Shown here piece by piece: positions 1 through 5,116 of a stretch of 9,045 nucleotides of DNA; position 1 is the stretch's first letter, and each line of letters opens with the position of its first letter. The position numbers and the translations under genes are program-made. The notes under the pieces were generated by a model, which worked only from the letters and a program-made list of their open reading frames with translations, was not told the origin of the DNA and made no database searches. The DNA comes from SAR202 cluster bacterium. GTDB taxonomy: Bacteria > Chloroflexota > Dehalococcoidia > UBA3495. Where the stretch lies: assembly GCA_002401285.1 (NCBI GenBank), contig NVSQ01000005.1, positions 5,719 to 14,763 of the forward strand. Direction: 5' to 3'.

Positions 1-17
1 ACAACGAAAGTAACCAG

Positions 18-94
18 TGGTGGGCCTGGATGGACTCGAACCATCGACCTCGGTCTTATCAGGACCGCGCTCTAGCCGCCTGAGCTACAGGCCC
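18..94 (-). tRNA. trnI-GAU: tRNA-Ile (anticodon GAT) with encoded CCA
   Basis: The reverse complement folds into a full cloverleaf. The 7-bp acceptor stem pairs GGGCCTG with CAGGCCC, the D stem pairs GCTC with GAGC, and the anticodon stem pairs CGGTC with GACCG around the loop CTGATAA. The variable loop has 5 nt and the T arm is GATGG-TTCGAGT-CCATC. The anticodon GAT lies at 58-60 and specifies isoleucine. The discriminator base is A (21) and the terminal CCA (18-20) is encoded in the DNA. No rRNA is visible next to it, so it appears to be a single-gene unit, although only 17 bases remain downstream in the window. Confidence 0.97.
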
Positions 95-116
95 AGTCAG
101 GGATGATACCGACTAA

Positions 117-145
117 ATTATAGCTACTGCCCACTCAGGTAGCAA
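117..145 (-). promoter_or_regulatory. Promoter of the tRNA-Ile gene
   Basis: On the minus strand there is TTGCTA (145-140), a 17-bp spacer and a perfect TATAAT (122-117). The predicted transcription start is near 110, about 16 nt before the mature tRNA 5' end at 94, which is a normal tRNA leader length. Four of six -35 bases and six of six -10 bases match the sigma70 consensus. Confidence 0.72.
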
Positions 146-219
146 GGAGCGGGATTCTTTCACTGTTTTATAGACCGTCAGTAGGGTACCGATTCCAGGT
201 GGCCCCGTGGTCGAAGCGT

Positions 220-1458
220 CTACGCTGCGCCGGGTCTGGACACATCACCACCGTTGCCGTCATCATGGGGTACGAAAACGTCACGAGCCATCCGCCGCCG
301 CCGTCGTCGTCGTATGGCAGCTCTGCCGTTCGGACGCGCGGCCTGGCGGTATCCGGGTAATTGGGGCGGTCCGTCGACTGGCCAGTTCTTCGGAAACTCC
401 AGGCTCCGCATCGGGTAGTTGATGACGATGCCTTCTTTTTTGAAACTCCGGTGCAAGTGCTGTATCAGGGCCGTCTGCAGATCGTAGCCGGCCAACCGGT
501 CCTTGGCCTGGACGAACAACCAGAAATTCACGTTGGATTCCCCGAATTTATCGAACCCGAACCATCCACCATATTCTTTGACAGCGGCGGGTGATGTCTC
601 CAGCACCTCGTCCATCACCTGCCGGCAAACCTCCTCCACCCGGTAGAGGTCTGAGTCGTAACTTACGCCGCAGGGCAACCACACGTTGACCGCCGGTATC
701 GGCCTTTGGTAGTTGGTAATGATGGTCTCCGCGAACTTGCTGTTGGGCACCACCACCAAGTTATTTCCCCAGGTGCGTACCCGGGTGCTACGCCAGCCAA
801 CCTCAACCACATAGCCAGCGATGCTTCCTTCAAGTTGAACATAATCCCCCGGGCTGACAACGCCCTCCGTCATGACATAGGTCCCGGCAAACAGGTTGGC
901 CAGCGTGGGCTGAATCGCCAGAGCTACGGCCAGACCTCCCAACCCCAAACCGGCGATCAAGGGACTGATGCTTATTCCCAGCAGGTCCAGGATGAGAAGG
1001 CCGCCGATACCGTAGATCAAAGCCACGGCGCCACGCCGCAACAGGGGGATAAGCTTGACGTCGATCACTTGTTGGGTGTGCGATGCCAGGGTTTCCAAAT
1101 ACCAATCGATTCCCCGGGACAATGCCCCTACCAACGCGAAAATCCCGAGAACGATGCCAAGAAGGCCAAATACTTTATCCGCGGACCCTTGTTGAGGGCC
1201 GGTCAATTCAAACGCCGTGGTTACGGCCAGATAAGACCCAAGAACCAATATTCCCAAGGTGAGAGGCCAACGGGTCGCGCGCATCATCCTGGAGGCCAGG
1301 TCCGAGGGGGTCCGTTGAGAGATGTGGAGCGCTAAGCGAAATATCAGCTTGTGGAAAATCCAAGCCGCGAGCAACGAAACCAGCAGAATCGCTCCGAACA
1401 TCGCCGGGGCCAACCATACTTGGTCTTCCAATCCAAAACGAGCCAGGAACGAGTACAT
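220..1458 (-). CDS. MscS-family mechanosensitive ion channel
   Basis: This is a small-conductance mechanosensitive channel, which opens under membrane tension to release solutes during hypo-osmotic shock. The 412-residue protein has hydrophobic segments at about 15-38, 66-86, 96-115 and 142-161. A Gly/Ala-rich pore helix follows (about 164-195, with IAGLGLGGLAVALAIQ), and then the family's VSPGDYVQLEG start of the beta domain, the NNLVVVPNS stretch (232-240) and the C-terminal alpha/beta domain to about residue 356. Extra helices before the pore make it larger than the roughly 286-residue E. coli MscS. The ATG at 1458 has GGAG (1474-1471) 12 nt upstream, a little long. The last 55 residues lie outside the conserved fold and carry seven consecutive arginines (383-389). 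Family assignment is firm; the exact subfamily is not. Confidence 0.93.
   Translation of the reverse strand: MYSFLARFGLEDQVWLAPAMFGAILLVSLLAAWIFHKLIFRLALHISQRTPSDLASRMMRATRWPLTLGILVLGSYLAVTTAFELTGPQQGSADKVFGLLGIVLGIFALVGALSRGIDWYLETLASHTQQVIDVKLIPLLRRGAVALIYGIGGLLILDLLGISISPLIAGLGLGGLAVALAIQPTLANLFAGTYVMTEGVVSPGDYVQLEGSIAGYVVEVGWRSTRVRTWGNNLVVVPNSKFAETIITNYQRPIPAVNVWLPCGVSYDSDLYRVEEVCRQVMDEVLETSPAAVKEYGGWFGFDKFGESNVNFWLFVQAKDRLAGYDLQTALIQHLHRSFKKEGIVINYPMRSLEFPKNWPVDGPPQLPGYRQAARPNGRAAIRRRRRRRMARDVFVPHDDGNGGDVSRPGAA
292..312. repeat. Triplet-repeat tract (CCG x4, TCG x3) in the mscS-like gene
   Basis: On the plus strand four CCG triplets are followed by three TCG triplets. Read on the minus strand this is three CGA and four CGG codons, encoding Arg383-Arg389 of the channel. 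It looks like replication-slippage expansion within the non-conserved C-terminal tail. The reading frame stays open to the TAG stop at 222-220. Confidence 0.8.
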
Positions 1459-1480
1459 CTTGTGATGCTACTCCGGTTAG

Positions 1481-1521
1481 TAGCGGTCGTCGCTAAGATT
1501 AGGCACGATCAGGTACGTGCC
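1481..1521 (-). promoter_or_regulatory. Two tandem hairpins in the mscS-like gene leader
   Basis: Two perfect inverted repeats lie between the predicted transcription start (about 1524) and the Shine-Dalgarno of the channel gene. The first is GGCACG / CGTGCC (1502-1507 with 1516-1521, 8-nt loop). The second is TAGCG / CGCTA (1481-1485 with 1491-1495, 5-nt loop). They could shape a structured 5' UTR or act as operator sites. No riboswitch class is recognised. Confidence 0.35.
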
Positions 1522-1530
1522 ACACCTAGG

Positions 1531-1558
1531 ATTATATCACCGGGGACCTCCCTCTCCA
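1531..1558 (-). promoter_or_regulatory. Candidate promoter of the mscS-like gene
   Basis: On the minus strand a perfect TATAAT (1536-1531) is preceded, after a 16-bp spacer, by TGGAGA (1558-1553), which has four of six -35 matches. The start of transcription would be near 1524, giving a leader of about 65 nt. The -10 is strong and the -35 weak. Confidence 0.5.
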
Positions 1559-1689
1559 GGCTTAAACTTAGACCGATTAGGCTCACTTTGCGGCATTTTA
1601 TCCATCTCCATCACCAACTGCTCGCCGAGCCACGGGACTGATTGTTCTGAGCAGTGCAGTTGGAGAACCGGGCAGCCCCCAAAAGTCAC
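1537..1689 (-). CDS. Possible small ORF, 50 codons, unknown function
   Basis: This unrecognised reading frame starts at GTG (1689-1687) and ends at TGA (1539-1537), which overlaps the -10 box of the channel gene. The predicted peptide has two N-terminal Cys residues (6 and 13), a middle segment around residues 20-30 and a charged, Pro/Gly-rich end (residues 31-50, finishing KPGEGGPR). No signal peptide or membrane segment is seen. Internal ATGs occur at residues 27, 29 and 32; GGAG sits 9 nt before the last, so a shorter 19-residue product is also possible. There is no clear Shine-Dalgarno for the GTG. The frame lies on the same strand as pcm (stop at 1784) and could be co-transcribed. It may be chance openness in GC-rich DNA. 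Confidence 0.22.
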   Translation of the reverse strand: MTFGGCPVLQLHCSEQSVPWLGEQLVMEMDKMPQSEPNRSKFKPGEGGPR

Positions 1690-1705
1690 ATCACAGAACC
1701 TAAAA

Positions 1706-1773
1706 CCGGACGATCATCAAGTTTGCGGATCGATCGAACTGTTGATGTCAAACCCGAGTGGTTAACCGTCCGG
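1706..1773. other. Compound stem-loop downstream of pcm
   Basis: The outer arms CCGGACG (1706-1712) and CGTCCGG (1767-1773) are perfect inverse complements. Inside them CATCAA (1715-1720) pairs with TTGATG (1742-1747), extended by GTT / AAC across a 2-nt bulge, with a loop containing GATCGATC. It begins 11 bases beyond the pcm stop codon on the pcm transcript. There is no U-run, so it is not a classic intrinsic terminator. It may stabilise the 3' end or cause partial termination. Confidence 0.35.
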
Positions 1774-1783
1774 CGCGGGCGTC

Positions 1784-2434
1784 TTAGGGCTGGGGAAAGG
1801 CTTCCGCCCCTAGTAGTGGGACGAACCTGCAGGGACCCAGCACGCGCAACGACAACCCTTCATCCGTGCGGCGGGCCTGAACCAATTCTTGTTGGGACAA
1901 TGTCCCTACCGGAATCACCAATCGCCCGCCGATCGCCAGTTGGGAGATCAAGGATTTGGGCAGTCGAGGCGCCGCGGCGGTTACGATGATGGCATCATAT
2001 GGGCCTTTGGAAGGGCAGCCCAGCGAGGAGCCGGCCAATTGCACTTCCACGTTGCGATAGCCCAACTCTTCAAGCCTCTGGCGAGCCTGTTGCATCAGGG
2101 CTGGAACTCTTTCCATGGTGACTACCCGCCCTCTGGGCGTCAGCGCCGAAAGAATCGCTGTTTGATAGCCGCTGCCCGTTCCAATCTCCAGCACTCTGTC
2201 GCCGCCGGAGAGTTCCATGGCCTCGGTCATCATGGCCACGATATAGGGTTGGGAGATCGTCTGCCCTTCTCCGATACTCAGGGGCAAGTCCAGATAGGCC
2301 ATGTGGCGGCTGTCCTGAGGCACGAACCGCTCTCGGGGCACCTGCTCCATGGCGCGTATTACTGTTTCTGACGATATATTCCGCAGCAATTTACGGAATA
2401 GCTCTCGCTTCGGATCAACCTGGCTTCTATCCAT
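1784..2434 (-). CDS. pcm: Protein-L-isoaspartate O-methyltransferase
   Basis: The enzyme transfers a methyl group from S-adenosylmethionine to L-isoaspartyl residues in damaged proteins, starting their repair in the cytosol. The family signature GEGQTISQPYIVAMMTE is present, followed by the SAM-binding motif I VLEIGTGSGYQTA, the acidic end of strand 2 (TMER), and DAIIVTAAAPRLP with GGRLVIPVG. Length (216 residues from this start) is normal. The frame extends upstream to a GTG at 2449 (adding MRCFR). The ATG at 2434 is preferred because a -10-like TATAGT (2464-2459) would start transcription almost on top of the GTG, while GTGAG lies about 10 nt before the ATG. One oddity is that the usual GDG before SLG reads AGS here. 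The regulator gene is divergent, across 2435-2614. Confidence 0.92.
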   Translation of the reverse strand: MDRSQVDPKRELFRKLLRNISSETVIRAMEQVPRERFVPQDSRHMAYLDLPLSIGEGQTISQPYIVAMMTEAMELSGGDRVLEIGTGSGYQTAILSALTPRGRVVTMERVPALMQQARQRLEELGYRNVEVQLAGSSLGCPSKGPYDAIIVTAAAPRLPKSLISQLAIGGRLVIPVGTLSQQELVQARRTDEGLSLRVLGPCRFVPLLGAEAFPQP

Positions 2435-2445
2435 GCGAAAACATC

Positions 2446-2457
2446 TCACGATATATC
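2446..2457. repeat. TCACGATATATC motif, copy 1
   Basis: This 12-bp word overlaps the pcm 5' end and the alternative GTG start. It matches TCACGATATTTC (3252-3263) at 11 of 12 positions, and the 10-mer CTCACGATAT (2445-2454) is identical to 3251-3260. It is a candidate shared binding site. Confidence 0.3.
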
Positions 2458-2458
2458 C

Positions 2459-2465
2459 ACTATAG
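2459..2465 (-). promoter_or_regulatory. Candidate pcm -10 box overlapping a CTATAG palindrome
   Basis: On the minus strand TATAGT (2464-2459) matches five of six -10 consensus bases. The predicted start near 2452 leaves about 18 nt before the preferred ATG (2434). It overlaps the palindrome CTATAG (2460-2465). No good -35 is seen at 16-18 bp. Confidence 0.35.
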
Positions 2466-2533
2466 CACGAGACTCCATTCCCAACGATAAAGGCACTGCC
2501 GGCGGGGCCCAGCGACTTGCATGAGTCCTCGCA

Positions 2534-2562
2534 TTGACGCTAATCTATCCCTATGATAGTCT
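2534..2562 (+). promoter_or_regulatory. Candidate promoter of the MerR-like gene with an embedded palindrome
   Basis: TTGACG (2534-2539, five of six) is followed at 17 bp by TAGTCT (2557-2562, three of six). A better -10, TATGAT (2552-2557), lies at only 12 bp. The perfect palindrome CTATGATAG (2551-2559) overlaps both candidates, which would suit an operator. The leader to the ATG would be about 45 nt. Confidence 0.3.
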
Positions 2563-2588
2563 CAAAACGTCTCGGCTTTGCTTTGTAA

Positions 2589-2608
2589 GTTTCTATAGGT
2601 TTCTATAG
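2589..2608. repeat. Perfect 10-bp tandem repeat with CTATAG cores, upstream of the regulator start
   Basis: GTTTCTATAG occurs twice head to tail (2589-2598 and 2599-2608), one helical turn apart. Each copy contains the palindrome CTATAG; the second extends to TCTATAGA. It ends 6 bp before the start codon at 2615, in the place expected for an autoregulatory operator or a slippage-derived leader repeat. Confidence 0.6.
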
Positions 2609-2614
2609 ATTTTG

Positions 2615-3232
2615 ATGCTTGAATCTCCACAAGAAAAATCCAAATGGCTCACCATGCGCAACGCCTGCCGTCTGTTGGACGTGAATGAGGCGACGCTCCG
2701 CCAATGGGCCGATAACGGTCACCTGCGAGTGTACCGCACGCCCGGAGGCCATCGCCGCTTCTTGAGCGAAGATGTTATGTCTTTCACCAACACCGCCCGG
2801 ACGGACGCCGGCCGCGCGCCGGAATACGAGGTGGAAGGGTCGGCGTTACGGCTGATACGCCGGCGTTTGCAGGGGGAGTCGGTGACCCGGCAGCCTTGGT
2901 ACCAGAGTGTACAAGAGGACGGACGGGACCGTATGCGTCTATTTGGACGCCGGATGCTCACCCTGCTGGTTCACGAGCCGCAAGTTCGCCGCCAACGCCA
3001 GGAAGCTCTGGCCGAGTCTAATGTCTTAGGCCGGGAATACGGCGCCGAGATGTCGGAGAAAGGAGTTTCTCTGAAGGACACCCTGGAAGCTTTGGTGTTC
3101 TTTCGTTCCATGGTGCTGGACTCGTCCAACCCTAAGTCCTGGAGCCACATTCTTGAGCTCGCCGACCGGGTCATGGTGGGAGTCGCCGAATCTTACGAGA
3201 CTCAATCGGTTCAAACAGGATCAGGGCCTTAA
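2615..3232 (+). CDS. MerR/excisionase-type HTH regulator with C-terminal RsbR-like helical domain
   Basis: This is a predicted DNA-binding transcription regulator of 205 residues. Residues 12-57 are a MerR-type winged helix: MRNACRLLDVNEATLRQWAD forms the helix-turn-helix and YRTPGGHRRF the wing. After a charged linker, about residues 74-195 are helical. The segment LGREYGAEMSEKGVSLKDTLEALVFFRSMVL with the later LADRVMVGVAESYE resembles the helical sensor-like region seen in RsbR-type and PucR-type regulators; I infer this from pattern, not a search. The ligand is unknown. A TTG lies directly before the ATG, but ATG is preferred; the Shine-Dalgarno is weak (AGGT, 14 nt upstream). The gene sits 81 bp before the tetrapyrrole genes on the same strand and diverges from pcm, so it may control either unit. 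Confidence 0.8.
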   Translation: MLESPQEKSKWLTMRNACRLLDVNEATLRQWADNGHLRVYRTPGGHRRFLSEDVMSFTNTARTDAGRAPEYEVEGSALRLIRRRLQGESVTRQPWYQSVQEDGRDRMRLFGRRMLTLLVHEPQVRRQRQEALAESNVLGREYGAEMSEKGVSLKDTLEALVFFRSMVLDSSNPKSWSHILELADRVMVGVAESYETQSVQTGSGP

Positions 3233-3251
3233 TTTTTCTCAGGAACTTAGC

Positions 3252-3263
3252 TCACGATATTTC
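3252..3263. repeat. TCACGATATTTC motif, copy 2
   Basis: Eleven of 12 bases match both the copy at 2446-2457 and the copy at 3281-3292. It lies in the 81-bp leader between the regulator and the siroheme decarboxylase gene. A weak -10-like GATATT falls inside it. Confidence 0.3.
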
Positions 3264-3280
3264 GTTCCCCATATCTCCGT

Positions 3281-3292
3281 TCACGATCTTTC
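3281..3292. repeat. TCACGATCTTTC motif, copy 3
   Basis: This copy starts 29 bp after copy 2 and abuts the Shine-Dalgarno AAGGAGGT (3293-3300). A protein bound here at the DNA level, or pairing of the RNA here, could affect expression of the downstream operon. Confidence 0.3.
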
Positions 3293-3300
3293 AAGGAGGT
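3293..3300 (+). promoter_or_regulatory. Strong Shine-Dalgarno of the siroheme decarboxylase gene
   Basis: AAGGAGGT is fully complementary to the 16S rRNA anti-Shine-Dalgarno core. It lies 13 nt before the ATG at 3314, slightly longer than optimal. It is the best ribosome site in the operon and supports this ATG. Confidence 0.8.
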
Positions 3301-3313
3301 CTTAACCAAAGCC

Positions 3314-4372
3314 ATGGACCTAACCGACCGGAAGCTGCTTAACATTATTCAGAGCAAATTTCCTCTCGTCGACCGTCCCTACTTGGAACTGGGCAATGAG
3401 CTGGGCATCGACGAAGGCGAGATAATAGATAGGCTGGCCGACTTGAAAAAGAAGAACGTGCTGCGCCAGCTCAGCGCCATCTTCGACACCCGACGCTTGG
3501 GCTACAAAACGACTTTGGTGGCCATGGCCTTTGAACCGGACCAACTGAATAAGGGCGCCCTGCGCATCAATAAGCATCCCGGTGTCAGTCATAATTATGC
3601 CCGGGATGGCTCTTATTTCAACCTGTGGTTCACCCTGGCGGTCCCGCACGACCACGACCTGGAGTCCACCGTGCAACGGATGGGTCAAGATACCAAAGCC
3701 CTCAGCTATCGCATGATGCCCACGATCCGTTTCTTCAAGATTGGCGTCAACTTCGACATGGTCAAACAGAAGGGATCGTCGGTCAACTACAGCCCCGACG
3801 GCTACTCCGGGTCGGAAAGAACAGGCTGGAACGAAGCCGTTCCGATAACAGAAGACGACAAGGCCGCGATTCGAGAACTCCAGGAAGACCTCGCCTTGAT
3901 CCCCCGGCCTTTCGACGATATGGCCCAGCGATTGGGTAAAACTACTGATGAGCTGTTCGCCACCGTCCAGGATTTCCAAGACCGGAGGTTCATGCGCCGG
4001 TTTAGCGCGGTCCTACACCATCGGCGGTCCGGATTCAGCGCCAATGCCATGATCGTGTGGAAGGTGCCCGAAGAGCGGGCCGAAGAGGTGGGCATGACCA
4101 TGGCCCAAAACACCGCCGTTACCCACTGCTACGAGAGACCCACCTTCCCTGACTGGCCCTACACTCATTTCACCATGGTCCACGCCACCTCAACAGAGGG
4201 TTGTGAGGAGATTGAGCGGGAGATCAGCGAGGCCACCGGGATCACCGAGCGGTTGCTGCTTTACAGCAGCCGCGAATACAAGAAAACTCGAGTGCGTTAC
4301 TTCGTGCCCGAGTACGACCAATACCAGGATGCCGTGATTTCCGCGCCTACCCCCCTGGCGCAAAGAGGTTAG
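3314..4372 (+). CDS. ahbAB: Fused siroheme decarboxylase (AhbA-AhbB / NirDL-like, two Lrp/AsnC-type domains)
   Basis: The family removes two acetate carboxyl groups from siroheme, giving 12,18-didecarboxysiroheme, an intermediate of the siroheme-dependent heme route and of heme d1 synthesis. The 352-residue protein holds two homologous halves of about 155 residues each. Each half has an AsnC-like helix-turn-helix remnant (about 4-50 and 178-228), then RQLSAIFDTRRLGYKTTLVA (51-70) or RRFSAVLHHRRSGFSANAMI (228-247), and then the ligand-binding alpha/beta part. Conserved His motifs are VSHNY (91-95) in the first half and VTHCYER (269-275) with PYTHF in the second. The halves are joined by a Ser/Gly-rich linker (about 155-175). 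In many organisms they are separate subunits (AhbA and AhbB). The stop is 3 nt before the next start, so it is co-transcribed with sirC. It is an enzyme, despite resemblance to Lrp regulators. Whether it serves heme b or d1 cannot be told here. Confidence 0.85.
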   Translation: MDLTDRKLLNIIQSKFPLVDRPYLELGNELGIDEGEIIDRLADLKKKNVLRQLSAIFDTRRLGYKTTLVAMAFEPDQLNKGALRINKHPGVSHNYARDGSYFNLWFTLAVPHDHDLESTVQRMGQDTKALSYRMMPTIRFFKIGVNFDMVKQKGSSVNYSPDGYSGSERTGWNEAVPITEDDKAAIRELQEDLALIPRPFDDMAQRLGKTTDELFATVQDFQDRRFMRRFSAVLHHRRSGFSANAMIVWKVPEERAEEVGMTMAQNTAVTHCYERPTFPDWPYTHFTMVHATSTEGCEEIEREISEATGITERLLLYSSREYKKTRVRYFVPEYDQYQDAVISAPTPLAQRG

Positions 4373-4375
4373 AAC

Positions 4376-5116
4376 GTGCCGGCTTACTATCCCGTTTATC
4401 TAAATCTAACCGGCAAGAAATGCCTGGTATTCGGCGGCGGTCCCATCGCCGAGGATAAAATCGCCAAATTGCAGAGCAGCGGGGCGCGAATCACAATCGT
4501 CAGCCCAACTGTCACACCAAACCTTCAAGCCTGGGCTAATAGGGGCGACTTCCAATGGCAGCCCCGTGAATACCAAGCCGGGGATCTGGAGGGCGCTTTC
4601 CTGAGCATCGCCGCCACCAACGATCGGCAAGTGAACCACGAAATATTCCAAGAAGCTGAACGTCTGGGTGTCCTGATGAACGTGGTGGACGCCCCGGAAC
4701 AGTGCACCTTCATCGCTCCCGCCATCGTGCAGCGCGGTCAGGTTACTCTGGCCATTTCCACCGGGGGCGCCAGCCCGGCCCTTGCCCGCAAACTGCGGGA
4801 GGCCCTGACCGAAGACCCAGTGCTGGAGTGGGCTGACCTAGCCGGTGTACTCTCGTTGGCCAGAAAAGAAGTGAAAAAGCGGAGGCTGACCATCGACCCC
4901 CAACGATGGCAGTGTTGTATCACCACCGAACTGCTGCGATTGGCCCAAACAGGTCACGAAGACCAGGCGTTATCAAGCCTACTCTTCCGCCTGACCGATC
5001 CAAACGCGCCGGGATTATGCCAGAACCTGGAAAGCTGCAGCGCCAAGAGATGCGGCGCCGGTTCCGAAGTGCTTTCTGGCATATCCTCCGGCGTATCTAG
5101 TATGGAACAAGCTTAG
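4376..5116 (+). CDS. sirC: Precorrin-2 dehydrogenase (siroheme synthase N-terminal type)
   Basis: The enzyme oxidises precorrin-2 to sirohydrochlorin with NAD; some relatives (Met8p, CysG) also insert iron. Of 246 residues, about 6-112 form the Rossmann part, with CLVFGGGPIAEDKIAKL as the nucleotide-binding loop and AATNDRQVN. NVVDAPEQCTF follows, whose Asp105 corresponds to the family's catalytic Asp. Next is FIAPAIVQRGQVTLAISTGGASPALARKLRE, the dimerisation and substrate region, and a helical end. The start is GTG with AGAGG (4364-4368) 7 nt upstream; it begins 3 nt after the previous stop. The C-terminal tail after about residue 210 carries three cysteines (215, 221, 226), beyond the usual SirC core. 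No separate ferrochelatase is in the window, so this protein may also be the chelatase, or a distant gene may be. Confidence 0.9.
   Translation: MPAYYPVYLNLTGKKCLVFGGGPIAEDKIAKLQSSGARITIVSPTVTPNLQAWANRGDFQWQPREYQAGDLEGAFLSIAATNDRQVNHEIFQEAERLGVLMNVVDAPEQCTFIAPAIVQRGQVTLAISTGGASPALARKLREALTEDPVLEWADLAGVLSLARKEVKKRRLTIDPQRWQCCITTELLRLAQTGHEDQALSSLLFRLTDPNAPGLCQNLESCSAKRCGAGSEVLSGISSGVSSMEQA

Noticed and set aside
18..94. tRNA as a phage or island attachment site
   Set aside because: No integrase, no duplicate of the tRNA 3' end and no foreign-looking genes are seen in the window.
292..312. CRISPR or satellite array at the triplet tract
   Set aside because: It is a single 21-bp in-frame trinucleotide run with no spacers or further copies.
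706..1335. Long plus-strand open frame (209 codons) opposite the channel gene
   Set aside because: It lies wholly antisense to a well-supported MscS-family gene and its product shows no domain or membrane pattern; it is a shadow frame.
1746..1751. Perfect TTGACA -35 box on the minus strand downstream of pcm
   Set aside because: No acceptable -10 hexamer is found 15-19 bp downstream, and the site is part of the stem-loop.
1889..2371. Plus-strand open frame of 160 codons opposite pcm
   Set aside because: It is antisense to clear methyltransferase motifs, with no recognisable product or ribosome site.
3230..3245. T-run after the regulator stop as an intrinsic terminator
   Set aside because: TTTTT is present, but no stable GC stem precedes it.
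3314..4372. Reading this gene as an Lrp/AsnC transcription regulator
   Set aside because: Two tandem copies, the VSHNY/VTHCYER motifs and the siroheme gene context fit siroheme decarboxylase; the helix-turn-helix parts are remnants in that family.
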